Shown: positions 37,640 to 52,900, counted from the stretch's first letter. The stretch: 64,000 bases of DNA from Glandiceps talaboti (GCF_964340395.1 NC_135550.1:16349484-16413483), one strand, 5' to 3'. Numbers and translations are program-made. The notes: generated by a model not told the origin, from the sequence alone.

Positions 37640-38459
37640 GAAGGAAAGAAGATTAAACGATCTGAGGCAGACATGATTTCGGTTATAACTATATTTATCG
37701 AATTTCACATTTGACAAAGTTGTTCTTTGCATAGCACTGCCACGGTCATGATGTGAACACAGAGGAGAACATAATTTAGAAACACGGCTAGCCGACGTGA
37801 AGCACGGTAAAAACACACAAAAACTACATCAGATTTAAGAGAATACTAAAAGTAAACGCCTGTTTTTTCGTTAATGGACTCGTGGATCGGACAACTTTAA
37901 TCCGGGGAACCAATTGTCTTTGATGTTACAAACAGGTGTAAAGTCCATCGAGATAACCCCTCGCATATTTTGTTGCCAACCAAGTGAAGGTTTCTTGAAA
38001 ATGATAAATCTTTCGTCAAGAAATATTTTGACTTTTTCAGAAATGAAAAGAGTAGCAGTATGTCCCCCGCCAATCACCTGTTGATTTGGTCTCGGCGAGG
38101 GCGCTGTCACATAACAATGCTTTACGTTCGTATTCCTGAATGGATGTGATGTCATGCACATTTATTACAAGGGTTGTTAATTTCGATGACGTGCACGTGA
38201 TCAAGTGCATGTAATTCAAAGCTGAGTCAGCATTTTGCTTTTCTCCCACCAGAATAAGTTGTAGATGGTATATTTAAAACACTTGCAGTGGTATTTTTTA
38301 AAATCAGATTTATGTACGTTTGTATGGTGATGACTGTATTAATAACTGTAGCCCATGTCACTCTAGTCACCCACTCGTCGACGATTTACAGCGTACAAAA
38401 GTCAATGAAATACGTCTGACTTATTTCAATGACTTTTGTGTGAGAATCGTCCGATGCTT

Positions 38460-38640
38460 CAGGTACAAAGTCCACTGTGATAAACATATCGTACCATTAT
38501 CACTGACTGTGGTCACTATACGCTGTCCTAAACACTAAATTAATGCGTTGTTAACATATTATCTCAAGAGATCTCTTGACACGAACAAAGGAAAAACGGG
38601 GTTGTATAAATAGTATTGATAGTTGGTGAACACACACCAC
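38460..38640 (+). repeat. Type 2 palindrome unit (38566), copy of 41670-41850
   Basis: GTACAAAGTCC, TATCACTGACTGTGGTCACT and GTTAACATATTATC precede the core and GAACAAAGGAAAAACGG follows, in both copies. Confidence 0.85.
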
Positions 38641-38751
38641 GACAAGAATAAATGTTTTTGCCCAATTGTTTGTTTATTTGAAAGTTTTGTTGGAAAAAAT
38701 CGGAAAGCCTACTTTATCCATAGATCTAATTTCAATTTGAATTAGACGCTG

Positions 38752-38860
38752 ATGACCTCGCCGAGAACACCCGATGTGATGACCACTCCGAGAACACCCA
38801 TGTGCTGACCACTCCGCGAACGTCTGATGTGATATCCACACCGAGAACACCCGATATAAA
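38752..38860 (+). repeat. Minisatellite, about 3.5 units of 31-35 bp
   Basis: Units of the type CCGAGAACACCCGATGTGAT followed by GACCACT. The stretch 38,861-40,780 has only AT-rich sequence and small A/T or CAAA/CTAA runs (about 39526-39548, 40330-40405). Confidence 0.8.
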
Positions 38861-40803
38861 GAAAAAAATACCGGTCCCCCGAGACTGTGCTCTGTCGAAA
38901 TATTCTGTTACTCGACAAAAATGTGTTTTGTTTTCTGAAAGTAGTCCGGAAATGGTCCAAATCATCAATTCAAACTCAAGAATTCACATTCTTTAAAATT
39001 AGTCATTTAACCACGTTATTTTTAGATAAATGTAATAATATGACATTGACAGTGACGTTTCAAATATTCAAGGGAGAAGACTTTTACTGGATTTCAATAA
39101 AATATTCTGCTAAATAGTACAGTGTACTGTTACAGTTTTGAATGACCCAATCTAATTATTCAGCTATGAGAGTTGCTGGTAGAGATGGTGGGTAGGGTGG
39201 GGGTGGGATATAACAGGAAATTAATTAAACTATTCATAATGAAAGAGGTTGAACAAACGGGAAGGATGAGGGGGCGTGCAGTACAGTTTGCGAGAAAATA
39301 AAATGTAAAGGATGAGCTAAAACCGAAAACCAATTTTCAAACATTTGAGAAAATCATTGTGTCTCGTCTTTTTAAGAAAACTGTGATCGTTTGCTAGTAG
39401 ATGTAATCTTTTTTTAAAATAATATTTCTATATAGCGTACGTGAAATTTTTATTTTTTTACTGGAAAATCAATCGATGACTAATTAATTGGCTACGATTT
39501 ACCGGATAGCAATCAGACCCTTATTTTTATTTTTATTTTTATTTTTATCGAGTCAATTTCAACAAAAAATATCAATTCATTAATAATGCACTAGCTGCAA
39601 CTGGGATTTTTTTCTCTCCAAGTAACCAAATATGTATTCACTAAAAGTTGGTCAGTTTACTCGGTTATTTATAAAAAAAAAAAAGAAAAAAAAAAGACAT
39701 TGTATGTGTTAATTAGTGGTCGATAGCATCTGTAGGTGGTGTAGTGACAAGTTTAAATTTTTAGCGAAAAACTTTGAATCTGTCGCCATAAAAAAACTGT
39801 ACTGCTGGTGTAACTGAAGTATCGTTTTTCGTTGAACGGACAGCAACCACAATATATTGACTGAATAGTGTTAAAATACAAATAAAAGGACATTGCACAT
39901 GTTAATCAGTGGTCGATTTTATTCATAAGTATTGCAATAACAGGTTTAAACCGTGATCGCCGTTGAGGGCGGCGATTTTTTAAAGGTGCGGACCCAAAAA
40001 TCAACTAGATATAATTTATCACGTATACAGCTACAAAAATACGTTCACTCATAGATGATTCCGTCAATAGTGTTCACGGTGTACGAGTTTACTAGTAAGT
40101 TATCGTATCTATCAAAAATGTCAAAAATATGTTCAGTTGCAGCTAGTGCGCGCTTTAAGAACATGCCAGTTTCAACAACATCGGTATAGTACAAATAAAG
40201 AAAAGTAACCAATTCTTGTCATATTTTCAAACCTATCAAATTCCCTCAAGGTCCATTTACAAAAACTGGTAGTAGTATAATACTGTATTTGAACCAATAC
40301 TTGTTTATTTTACGACAATCCCCCCCCTAAAAAACACAACAAACAAACAAACAAACAAACAAACAAACAAACTAACTAACTAACTAACTAACAAACAAAC
40401 AAACAAAAACAAAAGAAAACAAAAAAAACATTGGCCGTATTAATAATATCAAGTTCATTTCAACAAAAACATGAACGGTCATTTCACGATGAACGTCATC
40501 AAGACACGTTCAGAAACAATGTATAGGTTTTCTCACGTTTAATACTTACCATGAATAACAGCTAGCTGTCTCCAAAGTCTAGAGTGACGTGAATTATTCG
40601 GACTACGGTTTCCAGCTCCGAGTCTTAGTGTGGTAATTCGCAATCTGTCTCTTTTATTTAATTTCTTCTCTTTTTTTCCCAGCTACACTCCCTCAATAAA
40701 TCATTTTAATGAATTCCCCTAGCAACTGTACCAAGAAATGACATGGGTGTTTTGATAGTGGTGTCATTTGTAGACTAATCCATGTGTTTAAAGATAAGAA
40801 GTG

Positions 40804-40917
40804 AAGAGATCTCTTGAGAAGTGTAAACTTTGATCAATACAAACCATTTTAAATGTTATGATTTATCTCTTTTTCTACGATTGATTTGTTGTTATATTTT
40901 GTGTCAAGAGATCTCTT
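40804..40917 (+). repeat. Back-to-back type 1 palindromes (40804 and 40906)
   Basis: The first has its TAATCT-type arm on the left and the TGTAAACTTTGATCA arm on the right. The second is oriented the other way, with TTTAATCTTTACACTATTAA on the right. Confidence 0.85.
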
Positions 40918-40984
40918 CAGTTTAATCTTTACACTATTAAACGGCTATTAGACACCAACCCCAATGTACAACGTGTCTGTATTG

Positions 40985-41244
<260 letters not shown>

Positions 41245-41669
41245 CAGAACCTACAAACTACAAAGGGAGGGGCACAGAAGTTTAGGTATTCTGGTTCGGC
41301 TGCTAAAGTACTGAGACGGGAATTCGAAATTAAAAACGAAAGAAGTGTGTTTCTTTCGTTTTTAATGTTCCCTCTAAATAATTTCGGACACAAGTTTACC
41401 TTTGGGGACGGGTGCGACCCATGGTCTGGGAAACATATTTGAAGTATAAAACGTGGCACCTCGGCACAAAATACGAATCAAATAGACAACACTGCGCACA
41501 TTGATTGCCGCTTAACTGGATTCAACCAGCTTTTAAGGCCGTAATCTAAGCTGTACCCGTCTATCTCGTCTAATTATTTACCGATAAGATTAGTTCACTG
41601 TCGGAATCTACTGAGTTGCTCAATACAAGAACGAAAAACTCTTGAATGAGAATCGTCCGATATATGGTG

Positions 41670-41850
41670 ACATGTACAAAGTCCGCTGTCGTGATAAACA
41701 CCTCGTACTATTATCACTGACTGTGGTCACTATACGTTGTCCTAAACACCGTTGTTAACATATTATCTCAAGAGATCTCTTGACATGAACAAAGGAAAAA
41801 CGGATTTGTTTGAGATACATAACTGATATTGGAATTACATTCTACATCTG
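41670..41850 (+). repeat. Type 2 palindrome unit (41770), last of the cluster
   Basis: It matches 38460-38640 through the leader and palindrome. Inside, TTTGTTTGAGATACATAACT resembles the interior start of cassette 3. Confidence 0.85.
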
Positions 41851-41892
41851 CCTGCTATACAGTTTTACTATTGAAACCGTTTGGATTTGGTG

Positions 41893-42125
<233 letters not shown>

Positions 42126-42382
42126 TGCCTCTCTTGAAGAGTGTTCTCTGTCTCATCACCATGGTATATGGCATTCGACATCACATCAAGAATACGCAGT
42201 AGAATCCTAAATAAAGACAGGAGATGTTACTCAGGCTGATGAAGTTACAATTATTTCAGGCATGCGCATAATTGAAATACTACAGTTATATCAACTTCTG
42301 CGTGAAATATTGTAACTTGCTGGATCTTGGCTCTGCTGTTGTCACACAAAAAACAAATATATGTATGTGCATTTGAGTCTGT

Positions 42383-42485
<103 letters not shown>

Positions 42486-42761
42486 ATTATGTTGCCATTA
42501 TTTGAGTCAGTTTAGGTGCATTCGAAATTTAAAATAAATTGTGTTCAGTTCTTAAAATTTCATACAGCTTCATATCATGTTAGCATTAAAATGGGAGACA
42601 GAACTAATTAAATTTCGAGTGGTGGCTGACTGTACAGGGTCTAAGTGTTGAGCAACATCAAGTGGTCCGTTCCAAAGTCTATAGATTCACATCAGTTACG
42701 TGCAATTAATAAATGAGTTAGTTATTTCTGTTTGTATTCTAATTGTAATGGGCTAACGACC

Positions 42762-42763
<2 letters not shown>

Positions 42764-42838
<75 letters not shown>

Positions 42839-42839
42839 C

Positions 42840-42914
<75 letters not shown>
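42764..42914. repeat. (GA)n homopurine tract
   Basis: One interruption (TACTAG) near 42837. The stretch 42,915-43,830 holds nothing recognised. Confidence 0.98.
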
Positions 42915-42920
<6 letters not shown>

Positions 42921-43836
42921 TGTCAACTTCTTGACATGTTAGTGCAACCAATTTTGTTAACCATCAATTGTTGAATTCTATATATAAGTTGTAAAACGTT
43001 ACATTGCTATACGTATCTTATTTTTTACCTGCCATGAATTACAGCAAATCAGGTGTTATTTCACTCATGCCGCTAAAAGTCACAACACAATGATAGAATT
43101 TCGCACCCGGATTGCGATTTTATTTCCAGCTGTATGAGGGCGCTCTCACGTTAATAATGTGATTTGTTTTGTGATGCAAAATGGGAATGGCGATGCACAT
43201 ATTCTCTCATAAACAAACCGATTTCATAAAAGACTTTATTGCATAAAACCAAGTAAGTGGCAATAAACTGGTGGTAAAAATAATAATGTGACAGAGATAT
43301 TTCATAGAAATCAATAAAAATGGACATGTTATATAAATTCATTGAAACTTTCATATATTATCTTGTATGTAGTTGATATTACAAAATACAATTCATTATT
43401 CAGTTTGAAGATTTTAAGTTTGAAAAAAAAAAACACTTTTCTTCACATCAAGTAAACCACAGAACATCCACAATTTTTATCATACCTGGGAATTTGATCC
43501 AATATACGAGTCAGTTCTTTCTGTAAATATAGTAGTGGAACTAAATATATTCGATTGCTGGTGTGTCAGTTTTAAAAAGTGACAAAGAAATAGTAAGTTA
43601 AAACTCCAGGCTTCTTATTCTAGTATTTCCCTAATAACATCTCAATCGTACAACAACAACTATTGTTGTTTTAGATGTTAAATGAGACACCTATATCATT
43701 GAATAAACTATCAAAATTGTTCTTCCGAGAGAGTAACTTTGTACTCAGAAATTGACTTAAAGACACAGAATCAGAAGTATTTTTTATAGATTAGTTTCTT
43801 AGAAACAAATACAACTGAATTTGTATTATTTTTCAG

Positions 43837-44260
43837 TAATTTTGGCCATACAGTTATTTTGGCCATATATTTATTTTGGTCATATAGTTATTTTGGCCAT
43901 TCAGTTATTTTGGCCATACAGTTATTTTGACCATATAGTTATTTTGGCCATATAGTTATTTTGGCCATACAGTTATTTTGGCCATACAGTTATTTTGGCC
44001 ATATAGTTATTTTGGCCATATAGTTATTTTGGCCATACAGTTACTTTGGCCATATAGTTATTTTGGCCATATAGTTATTTTGACCATATAGTAATTTTGG
44101 CCATACAGTTATTTTGGCCATATATTTATTTTGGCCATACAGTTATTTTGGCCATATAGTTATTTTGACCATATAGTTATTTTGGCCATATAGTTATTTT
44201 GGCCATATAGTTATTTTGGCCATATAGTTATTTTGACCATATAGTTATTTTGGCCATAAA
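43837..44260 (+). repeat. Minisatellite with 18-bp period, about 23 units
   Basis: The unit is TTTTGGCCATATAGTTAT with C/T and G/A variants. A multiple of three, but stop codons occur in the frames examined, so it is not a coding repeat. 44,261-45,930 holds only anonymous sequence, a C run at 45112-45128 and a short (GGAT)n at about 45263. Confidence 0.95.
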
Positions 44261-45945
44261 CTAATATTCATTATTCAGTTTGCGAATGAAAACACACAAA
44301 AACTTGGGAGGGCGCTCTAGAAATAAGAAACACAAGACAGACTTGATGTACAATGTTGTCCTTCGGTTTGAAATCTATACTTTTGGCTAGATACTGGATT
44401 GTAGTTGTTGAAGTAAAAGAGTTGACTGAGAAGTGGAAGTATTTCCCCAACAATTTCTTGTACTTTTTGGTCGATAACATTTTACTTTATAAAGAACAAG
44501 AACAAAGACTTCATCAAAATATAGAAAATGTTACAGCTATGGCAAACAATTGTTTGCTTGTTTGTTTGTTAGCCAGTTACACACAGTATTTACAATGTAA
44601 TTGCACACATATTATTTTGGTAACTGGGAGAACAAGGGGGCATATTTGTTACTCAAAATCACCCGGCATTTGTTTTCATAACCTTTAATAACAACTTCAA
44701 AATAAAGACTGTACCATTGTAATTTGATGTTAATCATATTTCATAATCATTAATTTACCTTGTATGTAAGCTGCTGGAAAGTAACAATTGTTTTAGTTCA
44801 TGATGTATCTGGTGAATGGTTTACTTTTCGGTGAGCAAATTCAACATGGTCAATGGAGGCACTGATTTTAGAGTCTTCTCCGTATAAATTACAAATTAAT
44901 TTTGTTTTTCTTACTGTGTACATCTACACACATTATATGTTTACCTTCAGTTCATCTCAGGGTGCATAACAGCGAGAGTAAGTCATTATATTGAACAAAA
45001 TAGTTTCAAAAAATGGTCAAAGTTGCAGCTAGTGTAGACAAAGATGGATTATTCTTTGCGAATAATTTACAATTTACATTTTATTTTTCTTTGTCACTTT
45101 ATAGCATAACCCCCCCCCCCCCCCCCCACCCATTGTAAATGTTCTACTAGAACAGTGCCCTCTTGATTCTTAAAAACAAATTCTGGCAAATTCTTGTACC
45201 AAAGCAGCTCCTTTTTGAAAATGAAAAAAAAAAACATTAGATAAACCATCTTCACTGGCAGGATGGATGGATGGATGGATGAAATTATTTTCTGCTTCAC
45301 AGAACACTTTTTCCATTTCAAGAAATTCTTGAAGTACTATAGTAATAAAGGATATCTGATGGAATGACTTTTTTTTCATGGAATGACAAACACATTGTTT
45401 TGTGGAAAATCTCACTAGGGAAAATTGAACAAAAAAAATGGGTTTGCTCTTGTGAACCAAAGAATGCAAATTCAATTGAAGAAAAAGAAACATTGAAAAC
45501 AGACATCCACGAATAAAATAACATTTCTAAAAACAAAAATTATATTTCATTATAGATAATAGAAATCTCTCTCTATTGTTTATGATTTTATCAAGTTGAT
45601 CACAAAACGTTGATGAAATTTCAGCATTTTTGCAATTTTGTCTGTCCAGCCTCTTGACTTTTGCTCTTCATCTAAAAACTCTTCACGTAACAAATGTGAT
45701 ATTGTTCTTTCTTGTTTTGAATGAAAAGCAGCTTCTCATTGGTTGAACTGTAACACTGGTGAATTATCTAGCCAACCAAATAACTCCTAACTATTTAGTT
45801 GTGATGACAGCATTGCCTCCTGACATTTGTAATATGCAGTGTGACCCTTATGGTCGAAAAATTACATAAAGTTACAGTGGCCATTTTACAGCAGCCATTT
45901 TCCTGAAAATCAGTTATGTATCCCATTACATCTCCCGAAACTAAA

Positions 45946-45951
45946 TTTATT
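45946..45951 (-). terminator. Candidate polyadenylation signal of the channel gene
   Basis: AATAAA on the minus strand, 0.87 kb after the stop codon. Other positions are possible, and there is no transcript evidence. Confidence 0.3.
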
Positions 45952-46824
45952 CCTTGCCTACCTAAAATAACAAAAGAAATTTGATTAAAATGCTTGATTC
46001 AAACTTGAATGAGTTTGAATGAGTTGCAAGTTTTTTTTCCAAAAAAAAAAGTAACGGCCAAAATTTTAAGACTGTTATTTCCAAGGCACAAGCTGAAATC
46101 AAGTGTGGCCATTAATTCAGAGTTGGTCAGTAAATTGAGCATTTATGCTGAAATGTACATAGCGTTTAAGATACGACGCCATGTCCTGCCACATTATCAT
46201 CTATTTACTAGCATGAAAAGCCTGATCGGGCTGAACAACATAATGTTCTTTATATAGTTTTACAGTAAGATGTACACTGCTATACATATATTGAATGTTT
46301 TTTTGGTTTGAAGTTGTCTTGTTGACATGGTTTCAAACTGTTTAAAACGTCAAAAAAAGATAAACATCTTTCATAAAATATTTTCTTCTTTGATGAAATC
46401 GTTGAAGACTGAAGACACTGTTACATAATGGGATACTGCCCTCTATGTTGAAACTATGAATTCAGAACAACTGATGGCAAAATCCTCCATAGTTGTTTGG
46501 AATCTAGTTTCACCTTTTTTTGGCAAGTTTGTTTTTACTGCTCAATAAAATCCTTGTAAACAAATGTTCTCACATGCCCTACATCAGTGAAAATTACGTC
46601 CAGGAAAAACAGGAAATTTCTCTTTTCACTGAAAATCAATTTCCTTAATAATATTCCTAAATATTCACTCCCTGGAGAGGGGAGTTGGGGTTGGGGGAGG
46701 GTTTGGGGGAGGGGATAAACCCAAAAGAAACCCCAACATTATAGTAAAAGCAAGAGTCTATAGGTATGTCACTTGTCTTTGACACTGATACTTTGATTTG
46801 TCATGGCAACAACTGGTGCTGTTG

Positions 46825-46970
46825 CTAAGTAACATTGTCTAATCTGAGAGGTGATGGCCTGACTTCCTGTCGTGGCATTGCTTCCAAGTCTTCAATGTCT
46901 GGGCCAGCGTCATCGTCGTCAAGTTCATATTCAAACAACTGCTGTAGCAATACTTCAACATTTTTGACAC
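46825..46970 (-). CDS. TPCN: Channel exon 20: C-terminal tail and stop
   Basis: Residues 794-841, GVKNVEVLLQQLFEYE then DDDDAGPDIEDLE, ending DNVT and TAG. Cytosolic acidic tail; the acceptor is TTTTCAG. Confidence 0.85.
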
Positions 46971-49900
46971 CTGAAAATGATGAAAAATATGGAAGACAAA
47001 AAATTAATAATTAACTCACTACTTGAAATGGTGGGCATATCATGTCTCTTTCCACCTCCTACAACTTGAGAACAATGAATGAATTCTCAGTATTAAACTA
47101 TAGGCAATAAAGGCAGATTTATTTAGTGTAAAATCAAGAAATTCAACTTACATAAATGGTTTGGTTATAACTTTAGTCACAATCATTTAGCAGCCAAAAT
47201 AAAGGTGGAAATTTGTAATAACAATTTTGTGCTCCAAAATAAATATTCACTGTACAATCCCAAACCATATCTACACATATCTGCTTTGATTTTGTTATTT
47301 TGTTTAAATCAGGTTCCCTGTTCTGATAGCTGAGTGATGTGTATAAAATGCAGACTGATGTCTCTTACCACTTTTTGAAAGCCTGAATCGCAGTCCATGT
47401 TCACGTGTTTCAGCTTCTGTTTCTGTTTCATTTTCCTCAATATTATGCACCAATTCATCAACATCCTCTTTACGTTTCTTCCTTTTCTTACTCCTAGAAT
47501 TGAATAGAAAAGTTCACAAGTTGGGAATAGAAAAACAAAAGATTTTCAAAACTTTGTCAATTGGTGGCGCTATTCATCCTGTCATCATGCAGATCAGTCA
47601 GTTGTATTGTGTTTCAGTTTTTCACCTTGTTATAACCAGGTAGGGATGGTTTCCAACAAATGTTTTAGGTTCAGAAACGTGTAGTTTTGTGATTTACATC
47701 GGTATTTGGGGAATGAAGTCAAACAAACGGCAAATATCATTCAACAGTTGCTGTAACAGAAAAACGGACAACAACAACAACAATACCATATGAAAGAATG
47801 ATCAACTATTGGCCAAAGCTTTGAAAATCTACATAATGATCAGATAAACAAATCTAGAAAAGAAGATATATATAAAGAAAGAAAAGTTACATTACGGTAG
47901 AAAAGTTAACAGTTACTTTAACATGCAAAATACAAGACAAGTTACTAACATCAAAATAATATCTATGTACAAAGAAAAGTTGGTGATATTCTAAATACAA
48001 GAGTGCGAGAAAGTGTGCAAAAAGAATACATGAAAGTTTTATAGAAGAATATCTATCCATTAAAACAAAATAAAGTCAGAAACTTACTGACCCATTAACC
48101 TATGACCTTTACCTACATACATTCTAAGTTTGTCATGAAAACCCATTTCTGTGCCTCTTATTTGACTTTTTCAAAATAATTTTTTAATTGATAACTTTTT
48201 GCCTTTTAAAAACAATTGAATGTATATTTTCTACTCTGAATTCAGCAAAAATGGGTCTTCATTTACAGTTTAGGCTTCCTTTAAAACAAAGGCTATTATC
48301 TCATTTGCTAGTTTTAAAATACAGACACAGTGTATACATGCATAATTACGCTTTACTCTCTACTATATCATTCTCTGTTATAGATATTTACGAGTGCACA
48401 TTTATATAGTTGTCTTTTAAATCATTTTGATTTAACCATCTTGCCTCTTTTCTTTCTGCAGCTGTACTTTCACAAGGGTTTCCTGTTCATTGCTTTGAGT
48501 GGAGAGAGAAAAAAAGGTAACATTCTGATGAAAAAAAACAACCTTGCAGAGTTCATTGTCTTGGTAGCCTGACACACTGTCACATACAGTATGGCAGTTG
48601 TGATAACTGTATCACAATATTTGGAGAAATGTAGAATAGAAAGGTATGCAATTGTTAAATACTAGTATTCTGAGAGAACCAGACATGTATGCTTACATAA
48701 CTGGTGTTCAGATTACCAAACAGCAAACATATCTTAGACTGGTGTTCAGATAACCAAACACTTCATATAGCTAGTGCTGAGATTACCAACTAGTGCACAT
48801 AACTGGTGTTCAGATTACCAATGAGCAAACATATCTGGTGTTCAGATAACCAAACACTTCATACAGGTAGTTCAGATTACCAAATAGTACACATAACTGG
48901 TGTTCAGATTACCAAAGAGCAAACATATCTGGTGTGCAGATAACCAAACACTCCATATGGCTAGAGCTCAGATTACCAAATAGTGCACGTAACTGTTGTT
49001 CAGATTACCAAACACTTCATACATGAAGAAAAATATTGGGGGAATAAATAATATCTTATTTTTTTTCCTGTATCCAACCAAATACGAGTGTGAGGATGGG
49101 AATTACTAGATTTTGGTGGGTAAAAGTAATTGGTGTGCATCATGAATGGCTTAGTCTAATTGGGTTACAAGGTACACTGACCCCCTCCCCTTTGCAATAT
49201 ATAATACCCCCCTCCCCTTTGCAATATCTAATACCCCCTCCCCTTTGCAATATCTAACAAATGACAAAGTAGTAGAACTTACTGGTCCAACTGATAACCC
49301 ATCTCTGATATCTTCTTTTGAATTGCTGTTTGTTGACTACCGGATAAGTTGAGTGAATACCTCAGAATAAATACCTCCAACACAAACGCCACAAAAATAC
49401 TGAAAACAAAAAACGACAACAAAAGGACTAAAATGAGCTTTGATCGTATAATCATTTTACACTTTTATTTTTGTGATGTTCATTATCCCAAAATCTTGTG
49501 GCCTTTTAATGTAATGTATTTATGTGTGCTGTCCTTTTGTCACTTCTTTGCAGTATATAAATGTCAAAATGTGCCCTCACAGTTCAATGTGCTAGCTGAC
49601 ACCACTGGAGCAAAAACAGCAATCAGAAGGCGATGTGCTCTTTCGTCAACAGTTTATAGATGTTCACTATTTATTTTAACACCTTTTTTTTTTCTTGGAT
49701 TATTCTCAGGAAGACACCCAGTCTCACCTGAAGTATTTGCTAAGGTATGGGTTTGAATATTGCCATCAACCAATCACACAAATGAACATCAAGAGAAAAA
49801 CTTAAAAATGTTTTAATTTCAAATAAAACCATTTCTGAACTACTGTATAGAGATTTCCAAATTTGAAGCTAGGCAAAACACGTGTATAGTTTCAGTATGG

Positions 49901-52900
49901 GCACATGTTGATAAATAGTATTCTGACTATGGTGTAGACAAATTTTGTGACCAAACTAAGCACTCTCCGTACATCAAGATAAATACAAATATATACATTA
50001 TATGGTAACCATGGTAACAAAAAAACAAAAAAAGTTGACTTACTTCATTAGAATTACTACTACTGTGAGATGAAAAAAGACAAAAAACAGCCTGGCCCAT
50101 TTAGAGGTTGTCAACACGTAGGCTGATGCTAGAAGTAAACTGGGAAGTCAAGGAAAATATGATTGTTGTAAGGGTGTATAAAGGTACTGTAACTATTGAG
50201 GATGCTTTTCATTTGTATGCTCTTCAGAAATAATGTACAGTGACAGTTATTGGAGAAAACTCTTTTAATTTCAGGGCTTTTACATGATAAATAAATTGGG
50301 ACTACTGATAGAGGGCGCTGTGTATATGTTTCAGGGCCATTGCACACAATGTTTAGATGGCCGTTGCTAGAGAGTGCCCCTATGCATATTTTAGGGTTCT
50401 CAGGGCACCATATCCAGCTGCTCACAAAATTCACATATGATTGTTGGTAGAGGGCGCTCTGCTCATATCAGGGCTCTTATGGTTAACATTTATGGATGTT
50501 GTGCACTATTTATCTCAAGACAAATTTGCGAACAGATATCCACAAAAAAAATTGTGCAGTCAGTGATGTACAAATGTTTTGAATCTTGTTTATACTTGGT
50601 ATGACCTAAACAAAGGATATTATGCCATTGGTTGACCACCGTCAACTCAAAAAGTAGTACAAATGCTCTCAGAACATCATTGAAATTGTTGTTGCAGTAC
50701 TGCATGTTCCAGAAGTCGGATCCGTTGAGTTTGTCGTTACCACAATACAATGGTTTATCTTCTGGCATGATACCGTTTTCATCAGGATAGCCATAGTAAT
50801 CAAATAAACCAGCGTAGAGCTCCATGCCAAGAATGGCAAAAATGTAATAAAATACCTGTAGAAAAGATAAAAGAGTTTAGTCAACAGGAAGACATTATTT
50901 CATAAAATGGGGGATCAAATGGTGTCCGCCAAAAGAGGAATTTTTCAAACTACTTATTGATGGTTTTTTTTTATTTTTTATAACTGATCATATTGTCTGC
51001 AGCTCATAATGTACTACATGTCAGCTAGCTTTTGCCTTCACTTAACTCATTTACAATCATGCATTAACATACATTGTAATTTCCAATGTCTGCAATGTTT
51101 CTGCTTCAAATTCATTAAAGTGGCCATATGGATGAGGATTTGGTATTTATTTTGGATTTTTAATTATCATACATTTAAAAAAAAATTTTTATCATGACTT
51201 CCTACTTGAAAATCAATGTGAAATAACATTGACCAAGCCTGTGTTTGTAACTCAATAAATTGCAAAAGCATAATAAATGTGAAATGTTTGTTATTATACG
51301 TACATATACTGGCATAATACTTACAAAGATGACACCTCCATAGGTAACCAGAGATGGTAGAATGTTATTCAATGTCAAGATAAAGACTTGAAATCTGAAA
51401 AATAAAAAAACAGATATTATTTAAAACAATTTCTAAGACACATGTAGAACACAGTCCACTTGTTGCAAGCAATGCAAATCAGGTTATGCTAGGGAGTCTC
51501 AACTTAGTCCGTCCATGATATTAAATGCAGCTGGCACTCCCTAGCTTGAATACAAAATGTGTATCCATACACCTGTTACTGGTTCCAAGATGTATCATGT
51601 GAATCCCCATACAACCCTATGCTATGTATTATGTACATGTAGGGGGTTTGACCATGGAGAATAGTTGTAAACTGATCGTACCCTGGTTTTACCAGTCAAA
51701 TCTTTTTTAAGTCACTCATGGTACTTAACCATTGTTTTATGAAATCACTCACAATTAAAGCGGTCAAATGTCTTTCCATCATTTCATGATGAAAATGTTA
51801 TTTCAAATGTAATAAAGACAAAAAAAGCCTAAATGCAACAACAGAAGCAATGATGTCTTACACAATGCAACTTGGAACCTGAAAATTGACAATTGCACTG
51901 TATTGGTCCATATTCCTAGAATTTTCTACATATCTGTCCAAATTCTCTGTATTTACAACAGAATGTCAGTCTTTGTCACATTCCTGTGATAAATATACAT
52001 ATCCTGAAAATGATTTCTTTTCAGTGAAGTCTCTGCAGTGAATATTTGTTTCCATCAGATCAAAATGCAGTTAAACGTCTGACTCAGTATTAAGAATGAC
52101 TGTGCATCTTTAGATCTCTAAATTTGTTCAGGTTCTGTTCATGCAGTTCAATTCTAAATTCTTGAAACAGCCCACAGAGGTATGAAACTAGTCAAAGATT
52201 CAGGAAATTGTTGGATCCATTTTATACAACAGATGTATAAACAGTTTTATTTTATTCCTCTCTTGCAAAGACTATAATAAGGGATATATACTCAGAGAAA
52301 ATCTGATTTTGTACAACTGAATTCTGTCTTCACTTACTGTGTGACACTGCCAAGGGGTTTGAACAGTCGCAGAACACGCAGTACAAACAACGTATCCAGT
52401 GTCTGCTCCACAAGTTGAACTGGAAAAAAAAAATTGCAATTTTGAATTTTGTTAATGTCATCTAGAAAGTGTTTTTGAAGGCCAAGTTCTGATTAGCATT
52501 AGGGTGTACAATTTAGTTGTGAAAATCGCTTGTTTTTTTCAGAGCTATATAAAAAGTAGACCCAGAAAAAAAAGAATAATCCTATGTTAATATCATTATG
52601 CACGAATCTGGGATTGAAACTTGAGCCTTTAAGGAAGAAAAGAAGTCATAGTTTTATCATCAGTAAACATGTTCCTAAGGTTGGAACTTCAATAATATAG
52701 TAATGTTCTTTGATACACAACCAAGTTACTTTTTTTCATATCTACGTTTCGGCAACGTGACTGTTGCTTACTGCATAGTTTTATGTTTTCAAAACAGTTT
52801 CATATACTGCAAATAAAAATAATTCTTTTCATATTTTCATTCTTGTTATTTCTGTAACTTACAGGAAGATACTAGAAGTCCAAAGATGATAAAGGCTGAG

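Noticed and set aside
48435-48515. Possible extra channel exon (HNEQETLVKVQLQKEKRQD) on the minus strand
   Set aside because: It reads well from exon 18, but no available donor gives the phase needed by exon 19, whereas exons 18 and 19 join directly in frame.
49349-49756. 135-codon open frame on the + strand
   Set aside because: Partly antisense to channel exon 18. No domain; length within chance for this composition.
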